The position numbers were made by a program, and so were the translations under genes. From Crocinitomicaceae bacterium (GTDB lineage: Bacteria > Bacteroidota > Bacteroidia > Flavobacteriales_D > Crocinitomicaceae), in contig JAHEMP010000059.1 of NCBI GenBank assembly GCA_024643585.1, positions 1 to 10,748 on the forward strand: a stretch of 10,748 nt of DNA, given 5' to 3'. Numbering within the stretch: position 1 is the stretch's first letter; each line of letters begins with the position of its first letter. This document shows, piece by piece, positions 7,247 to 10,748 of the stretch. The notes beneath the pieces were generated by a model that made no database searches, was not told the DNA's origin, and saw nothing but the letters and a program-made list of their open reading frames with translations.

Positions 7247-8531
7247 TCATTAAATCCTCAATTTCCTCGGCTTCAATAGGAATGTTGCGCATCAAATTGA
7301 AAGCAGGTCCATTTTCTTGAACGATCAAATCATCTTCTAAACGTATGCCTATTCCCTCTTCTGGGATATATATACCAGGTTCACAAGTAAAGGCCATTCC
7401 AGCAGTTATCGGCTTTTGAAAGAATCCTACGTCATGGGTATCCAAACCAATAAAATGCGAGGTCCCGTGCATAAAATATTTTTTATAAGCTGGCCATTCT
7501 GCTTTTTGATTTTTAATATCCGTTTGGTCTATTAATTTCAATTTGAGCAACTCATTTTCCATAAGTTTTCCCACTTCTTTGTGGTATTCAGGGAGCAATG
7601 TTCCTGGAACCAACATTTTTTCGGCTTCTTTTTTAACGTGCAAAACAGAATTGTAAATATCACGTTGGCGAGAATTGAATTTGCCATTCACAGGTATGCA
7701 TCTTGTCATATCTGAAGCGTAATTACCATATTCAGCGCCAACATCTAGTAAAATTACATCGCCGTCTTTGCATTGGAGGTTATTTTCTATATAATGCAAA
7801 ACGCACGCGCTTGCCCCGGATCCTACAATAGGTGTATACGCAAACCCTTTTGAACGATTTCTCAAAAATTCATGCATTAATTCAGCTTCGATTTCATATT
7901 CCCAAACACCGGGTTTTACAAATTTTAGCAACCTTCTGAATCCAGCTTCAGTTATATTGCAAGCTTTTTGCATTAATTCGATTTCAATTTCGTGTTTCAC
8001 AGATCGAATGGCATGCATAATCGGCGCACTTTTCGCAACTTTATGAGCTGGATACAAATTCTTTATCGTTGAAATAAATCGATCTTCGCGGGTTTCGACT
8101 TCAGTATTAGCTCTTAAATGTTCATTGGTGTTTAGATAAATTGTTTCAGCCTCCGACATCATTTGTTTGAAAATAACATCGAATTGAGTTAGCCAATAAA
8201 CTGTTTTTATTCCTGAGGTTTCAAATGCAGCCTCCTTGGTTAGTTTTTCCCCTTCCCAAACAGCAATATGTTCATTGGTTTCTTTTAAGAACAATACTTC
8301 TTTGTGTTCTGGATTTATAGAGTCTGGAAAAATCACCAAAATACTTTCTTCTTGATCCACTCCCGATAAATGCAATATGTCGCGATGTTGCTGAAATGGC
8401 ATGGTGCTATCTGCCGATATAGGATAAATATCATTTGAATTAAATACAGCCAAACTATTTTTGGTCATGTGAGAAGTGAATCTTTTTCTATTATGGAGAT
8501 AAAGTTCTTTATTAATACGGTCGTATTTCAT
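7239..8531 (-). CDS. pepP: Xaa-Pro aminopeptidase (aminopeptidase P, peptidase family M24B)
   Basis: The product is 430 residues, close to the usual length of bacterial aminopeptidase P, which removes an N-terminal residue preceding proline. An N-terminal creatinase-like domain (about 1-170) is followed by the pita-bread metallopeptidase domain. All five dinuclear-metal ligands are present: Asp263 (LLDVGAE), Asp274 (YASDMTR), His359 (HGTSHF), Glu384 (TCEPGIY) and Glu399 (IRLEDD). The active-site histidines His246 (VLHYIEN) and His366 (LDTHDVG) are also there, so it should be active and Mn-dependent. There is no signal peptide, so it is cytoplasmic. The frame opens with a TTG at 8552, but the ATG at 8531 (MKYDRINKEL) fits the family N-terminus and is preferred. 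It is the first gene of a pair with the overlapping alpha/beta hydrolase, and is divergent from the 106-residue protein gene. Confidence 0.96.
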   Translation of the reverse strand: MKYDRINKELYLHNRKRFTSHMTKNSLAVFNSNDIYPISADSTMPFQQHRDILHLSGVDQEESILVIFPDSINPEHKEVLFLKETNEHIAVWEGEKLTKEAAFETSGIKTVYWLTQFDVIFKQMMSEAETIYLNTNEHLRANTEVETREDRFISTIKNLYPAHKVAKSAPIMHAIRSVKHEIEIELMQKACNITEAGFRRLLKFVKPGVWEYEIEAELMHEFLRNRSKGFAYTPIVGSGASACVLHYIENNLQCKDGDVILLDVGAEYGNYASDMTRCIPVNGKFNSRQRDIYNSVLHVKKEAEKMLVPGTLLPEYHKEVGKLMENELLKLKLIDQTDIKNQKAEWPAYKKYFMHGTSHFIGLDTHDVGFFQKPITAGMAFTCEPGIYIPEEGIGIRLEDDLIVQENGPAFNLMRNIPIEAEEIEDLMNE

Positions 8532-8619
8532 CGTTTTGCTTTGAAAGTTCAAAACAATAAAATTAAGACTTTAAAGCTATTTAGAGGGATATTAATAAAA
8601 CTTTCGCTCATTTTTTATG

Positions 8620-8638
8620 AACGTAATTCGATTACGTT
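8620..8638. promoter_or_regulatory. Perfect inverted repeat in the divergent intergenic region (candidate operator)
   Basis: AACGTAAT (8620-8627) and ATTACGTT (8631-8638) form an exact 8-bp inverted repeat around the 3-base spacer TCG. It lies 39 bases before the ATG of the 106-residue protein and 89 bases before that of pepP. An outer weaker pair, TTCGCT (8603-8608) and AGCGAA (8645-8650), brackets it nearly symmetrically. No T-run follows on either strand, so it does not look like a terminator. It could be the binding site of a dimeric regulator or a leader hairpin of the plus-strand gene. Confidence 0.5.
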
Positions 8639-8676
8639 GTGCTAAGCGAATTTTGTAGTATCAATAAATAGAAAAC

Positions 8677-8997
8677 ATGAAAAATTTGACAGATAAATTA
8701 GTAATCAATAAGATAGAATGGACCAATAATGAGTCGGACATGCACATTTTATGCACGGTTATTAACGGTTTTTTTCATTACAATACCACGCTCGTTATGC
8801 CTGGTTTTGAGTTGAATAGAGTGATAAGTGAGTTGCAAAAACAAAATTGTGATGTAGACATTCAAGACTGTTTGCAAATAGAGCAATGGTCAGAAGATAC
8901 ATTCGGTTACGTCTTCAATTTGAGTAATTTAGTTGATTCTGAATTCGTTTTTTACAATGAAAGTTTAAAAGACAATTTGAAACAAATTCGAGCTTAA
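8677..8997 (+). CDS. Hypothetical protein, 106 residues
   Basis: This is a small soluble protein with no signal peptide or membrane helix, starting at an ATG (MKNLTDKLVINKIEWTNN). The sequence looks like alternating strands followed by a helix: VINKIEW, MHILCTVING, FHYNTTLVM, then a helical NRVISELQKQN stretch and a polar end. It is mildly acidic and has three cysteines (residues 26, 59 and 64). I do not recognise a family. Codon use and AT content match its neighbours, and the frame fills the space between a divergent regulatory region and the next gene, which supports its being real. No clear terminator follows; the short GCG-T6-CGC at about 8999-9010 is too weak. Confidence 0.75.
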   Translation: MKNLTDKLVINKIEWTNNESDMHILCTVINGFFHYNTTLVMPGFELNRVISELQKQNCDVDIQDCLQIEQWSEDTFGYVFNLSNLVDSEFVFYNESLKDNLKQIRA

Positions 8998-9018
8998 AGC
9001 GTTTTTTCGCAAATAGAT

Positions 9019-9050
9019 TTTGTTCAATGGTCGAAAATATAGTACATTAG
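9019..9050 (+). promoter_or_regulatory. Candidate Bacteroidota-type promoter for the 216-residue lipoprotein
   Basis: TTTG at 9019-9022 is followed after 20 bases by TACATTAG (9043-9050), a 7-of-8 match to the phylum's -7 element TAnnTTTG. The spacing agrees with the usual -33/-7 distance. Transcription would begin near 9056, giving a 5' leader of about 24 bases before the ATG at 9080. The element was found by eye only. Confidence 0.4.
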
Positions 9051-9079
9051 CTTCTTAGAAACTCTTGATAAAGAATACA

Positions 9080-9730
9080 ATGAAGAAAATTTTTATTTCC
9101 GCCCTTTTGTTAAGCATACTGCCATTCGTGGGATGCAATAAAGCCGAAGTTATTCCTGCGCCAGCGAGCACAGCCAATTTGAAAATACATTTTAACGGTA
9201 TAATTAATGGTTCAGATGTTGAATGGACTAAAAATGTGAACGGTTATAAGGCTATACCTAGCGATTCTGCGAGACCGTTTTTTGACCCAATGACCATGCA
9301 GAGTTATTTAAACCTGGCTTATTTCTGCACTATGGGCTCTTCCTCAAAGGTGAGCTACATTGCCGTTGGTTTAGGTTCAATTCAACAAGACCCAACCTTG
9401 GGAACAAGACCAAATGCAACGACATTTAGAGCTTTTATCGACGCGAATTTATCTCCAACCTATTCGGATACTGCAATTGCAGGATTTGAAGTTCGCTACA
9501 TGGATGAACAAGGTAGATTGTTCCGTTCTGATGAAGGAATACCAGGATTAGCTGAATTTACTGAAATTGAAGAGAAGGAAGACAATGCAGGGGATTACAT
9601 ACAGTTTAAATGTACATTTAGTTGTGTCGTGAAACATTGGGGTTATACTATAACCTTACCCAAGACAGACTCGGTGTTAGCAACTGCAACCATACAAAAC
9701 GCAGTCTTATCAGGTTATTTTAAAAGATAA
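9080..9730 (+). CDS. Predicted lipoprotein of unknown function, 216 residues
   Basis: A classic lipoprotein signal, MKKIFISALLLSILPFVGC, places the lipidated cysteine at residue 19. The following residues are NKAEVIPAPAS, a Pro/Ala linker without the K/D/E-rich surface-export signal, so a periplasm-facing outer-membrane location is as likely as surface exposure. The mature part alternates short predicted strands (LKIHFNGIING, SYIAVGLGSI, FEVRYMDEQGRLF, DYIQFKCTFSCVV) and looks beta-rich. I recognise no known domain. An in-frame TTG at 9065 would add five residues; the ATG at 9080 gives a standard signal peptide and is preferred. The gene has its own promoter candidate upstream and a strong terminator 11 bases after its stop, so it is probably transcribed alone. 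Confidence 0.85.
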   Translation: MKKIFISALLLSILPFVGCNKAEVIPAPASTANLKIHFNGIINGSDVEWTKNVNGYKAIPSDSARPFFDPMTMQSYLNLAYFCTMGSSSKVSYIAVGLGSIQQDPTLGTRPNATTFRAFIDANLSPTYSDTAIAGFEVRYMDEQGRLFRSDEGIPGLAEFTEIEEKEDNAGDYIQFKCTFSCVVKHWGYTITLPKTDSVLATATIQNAVLSGYFKR

Positions 9731-9741
9731 AAATATATAAG

Positions 9742-9776
9742 AGCCGTTTTAGTGTCAACTAAAGCGGCTTTTTTTT
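9742..9776 (+). terminator. Intrinsic terminator after the lipoprotein gene, abutting the next start codon
   Basis: A 12-bp stem has arms AGCCGTTTTAGT (9742-9753) and ACTAAAGCGGCT (9758-9769), with one G-U pair, a GTCA loop and a run of eight T (9769-9776). It lies 11 bases past the lipoprotein stop and ends only 5 bases before the next ATG at 9782. Besides ending the lipoprotein transcript, it could therefore affect expression of the downstream gene. Confidence 0.9.
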
Positions 9777-9781
9777 GATAG

Positions 9782-10480
9782 ATGAGCCAGAATTTAAAAA
9801 TAGCGGTACTCGGGGATTATAATTTCACTTATAATTCACACCAAGCGACTAATTTGGCGATAGATCATGCTGGTCGTTTTTTGGAGGAGGAAATCAATTA
9901 TTATTGGATAAAAATTGAGGAAGCGGCTTATTTTAAAATGCAAAATTTTGAAAGATACGATGGTGTCTGGTTAGCTCCAGGACCTTTTAAAAACGTATTT
10001 TTTCTTAATTCGATTGTTGATACCCTTACACAATTGAATATTCCAACTTTAATCACAGGAGAGGGTTATCGCGCACTAATCGAAATCTTAATAAATAAGC
10101 ATCAATTGAATGCGGGCAATGAAAAATTAGTTTCCGAAAATTTGGTTGAAGGGAATCAATTTGAAAATGTAAATATTGTTCCTCATTCCCCGGCAATGAT
10201 CAAATTATATGAAAATCATTCACATCTTGAGTTAACATCGTCAAGATATAGCATGTATCCTAAATTGATTATGTCGCTTGAAGAGGGGATTATTGATATA
10301 GAAGCATACAACCAATTAGATGAACCTGAAATTATAAGCCTGAAATCTCATCCCTTCTTTTTGGCAATGGCAAATTGTCCACAAATTTCTTCAACACGAG
10401 AAATTCCGCACCCAATAATTTACACCTTCATGAAGGCAAGTAAAATGATTAATCAGTTGGACGGGCGTAAATTAGCTTAA
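9782..10480 (+). CDS. CTP synthase C-terminal (class I glutamine amidotransferase) related protein lacking the catalytic Cys
   Basis: The product is 232 residues, cytoplasmic. The N-terminus KIAVLGDYN...HQATNLAIDHA, the YDGVWLAPGPF segment (59-69), IPTLITGEGYRALIE (87-101), SHPFFLAMANCPQ (189-201) and the closing IPHPIIYTF (208-216) match, in order, the motifs I recall from the 'CTP synthase C-terminal region-related (seleno)protein' family. This family is a lone amidotransferase-like domain without a synthetase domain. In true class I amidotransferases the nucleophile is a Cys in a G-x-C-x-G or TCGGFQH-like turn. Here the turn reads TGEGYRA (92-98) with Gly93 (codon GGA) at the expected position, and the His-Pro-Glu triad part is HPFF. 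Glutaminase activity is thus unlikely; a binding or pseudoenzyme role is inferred. The start fits the family. Its stop overlaps the rnhA stop by four bases. Confidence 0.75.
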   Translation: MSQNLKIAVLGDYNFTYNSHQATNLAIDHAGRFLEEEINYYWIKIEEAAYFKMQNFERYDGVWLAPGPFKNVFFLNSIVDTLTQLNIPTLITGEGYRALIEILINKHQLNAGNEKLVSENLVEGNQFENVNIVPHSPAMIKLYENHSHLELTSSRYSMYPKLIMSLEEGIIDIEAYNQLDEPEIISLKSHPFFLAMANCPQISSTREIPHPIIYTFMKASKMINQLDGRKLA

Positions 10481-10748
10481 TTTTCTGGTTTCAGGGATTC
10501 GTAATAGAAATCTATATTTAGATCCTTTCCTTCTGCGGCCATTACCGCTAAAACATCACATCTTTCGTTTTCAGGATGTCCGGCGTGACCTTTCACCCAA
10601 TTTAATTTTGGATTGAACTTCATGTGCAATGGGATGTATCTTTCCCAAAGGTCTTGATTTTTTTTGCCTTTGTATCCTTTTTGCCGCCAACCAAAAACCC
10701 ATCGTTTTTCAATTGCGTCAACGACATATTTTGAATCGGAATAAACTT
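10477..10748 (-). CDS. rnhA: Ribonuclease HI, C-terminal part (5' end outside window)
   Basis: This is the last 89 residues of RNase HI, which cuts the RNA strand of RNA-DNA hybrids. The fragment opens with VYSDSKYVVDAIEKRW, whose Asp4 matches catalytic Asp70 of the E. coli enzyme. It continues with WRQKGYKGKKNQDLWER, the basic-protrusion and DLW region, and WVKGHAGHPENERCDVLA. In the last of these, His54 and Asp64 correspond to E. coli His124 and Asp134. The first two active-site acids (Asp10, Glu48 in E. coli) would lie outside the window. The frame is open to the window edge. Its TAA stop shares the TTAA at 10477-10480 with the stop of the convergent amidotransferase-like gene. Confidence 0.95.
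   Translation of the reverse strand, partial: VYSDSKYVVDAIEKRWVFGWRQKGYKGKKNQDLWERYIPLHMKFNPKLNWVKGHAGHPENERCDVLAVMAAEGKDLNIDFYYESLKPEN

Noticed and set aside
8999..9010. GCG-T6-CGC after the 106-residue gene as a terminator
   Set aside because: The stem is only three base pairs with a six-base loop and no following T-run.
1..10748. CRISPR array, insertion sequence, phage or defence genes
   Set aside because: No regularly spaced repeats, transposase, integrase, nuclease-defence or toxin-antitoxin motifs were seen; base composition looks even across the window.

Overview
The window is AT-rich, compactly coded DNA that looks like the chromosome of a Bacteroidota bacterium, most likely a member of the Flavobacteriales. 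This is inferred from several things. The sensor kinase is of the two-component-regulator-propeller type and is paired with a LytTR response regulator. There are short lipoproteins, no clear Shine-Dalgarno sequences, and a promoter candidate of the TTTG / TAnnTTTG type. There is also a large helical protein with an N-terminal KSEKRYFKLLSSRH motif of a kind I associate with this phylum. I see no mobile element, CRISPR array, tRNA or rRNA gene.

Layout from left to right. The 3' end of thiL (thiamine-monophosphate kinase, + strand) meets tail-to-tail a 522-residue helical protein of unknown function (- strand). A strong intrinsic terminator at about 2122-2155 then closes a three-gene minus-strand unit. 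In transcription order this unit is a LytTR response regulator (6203-5430), a 975-residue sensor kinase with 14 propeller-blade motifs (5427-2500) and a roughly 97-residue lipoprotein (2460-2167). Further right, still on the minus strand, pepP (Xaa-Pro aminopeptidase) overlaps a downstream alpha/beta hydrolase by 8 bases. A 145-base divergent region holding a perfect inverted repeat separates pepP from a plus-strand run. That run contains a 106-residue hypothetical protein, a 216-residue lipoprotein with its own promoter candidate and terminator, and a protein resembling the glutamine-amidotransferase domain of CTP synthase but lacking the nucleophilic cysteine. The window ends in the 3' part of rnhA (RNase HI, - strand), again with overlapping convergent stop codons.

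How the genes work together. The one clear functional unit is the signalling operon. The kinase's predicted periplasmic double propeller would sense a ligand, its LytS-type cytoplasmic domain would phosphorylate the LytTR regulator, and the small lipoprotein is expressed with them and may be exposed on the cell surface. No polysaccharide-utilisation genes lie nearby, so the signal and target genes are unknown. The other genes look like housekeeping (thiL, pepP, rnhA) mixed with uncharacterised accessory proteins. The parts most worth following up are the lipoprotein in the signalling operon, the Cys-less amidotransferase-like protein, and the terminator hairpin that almost touches that protein's start codon.
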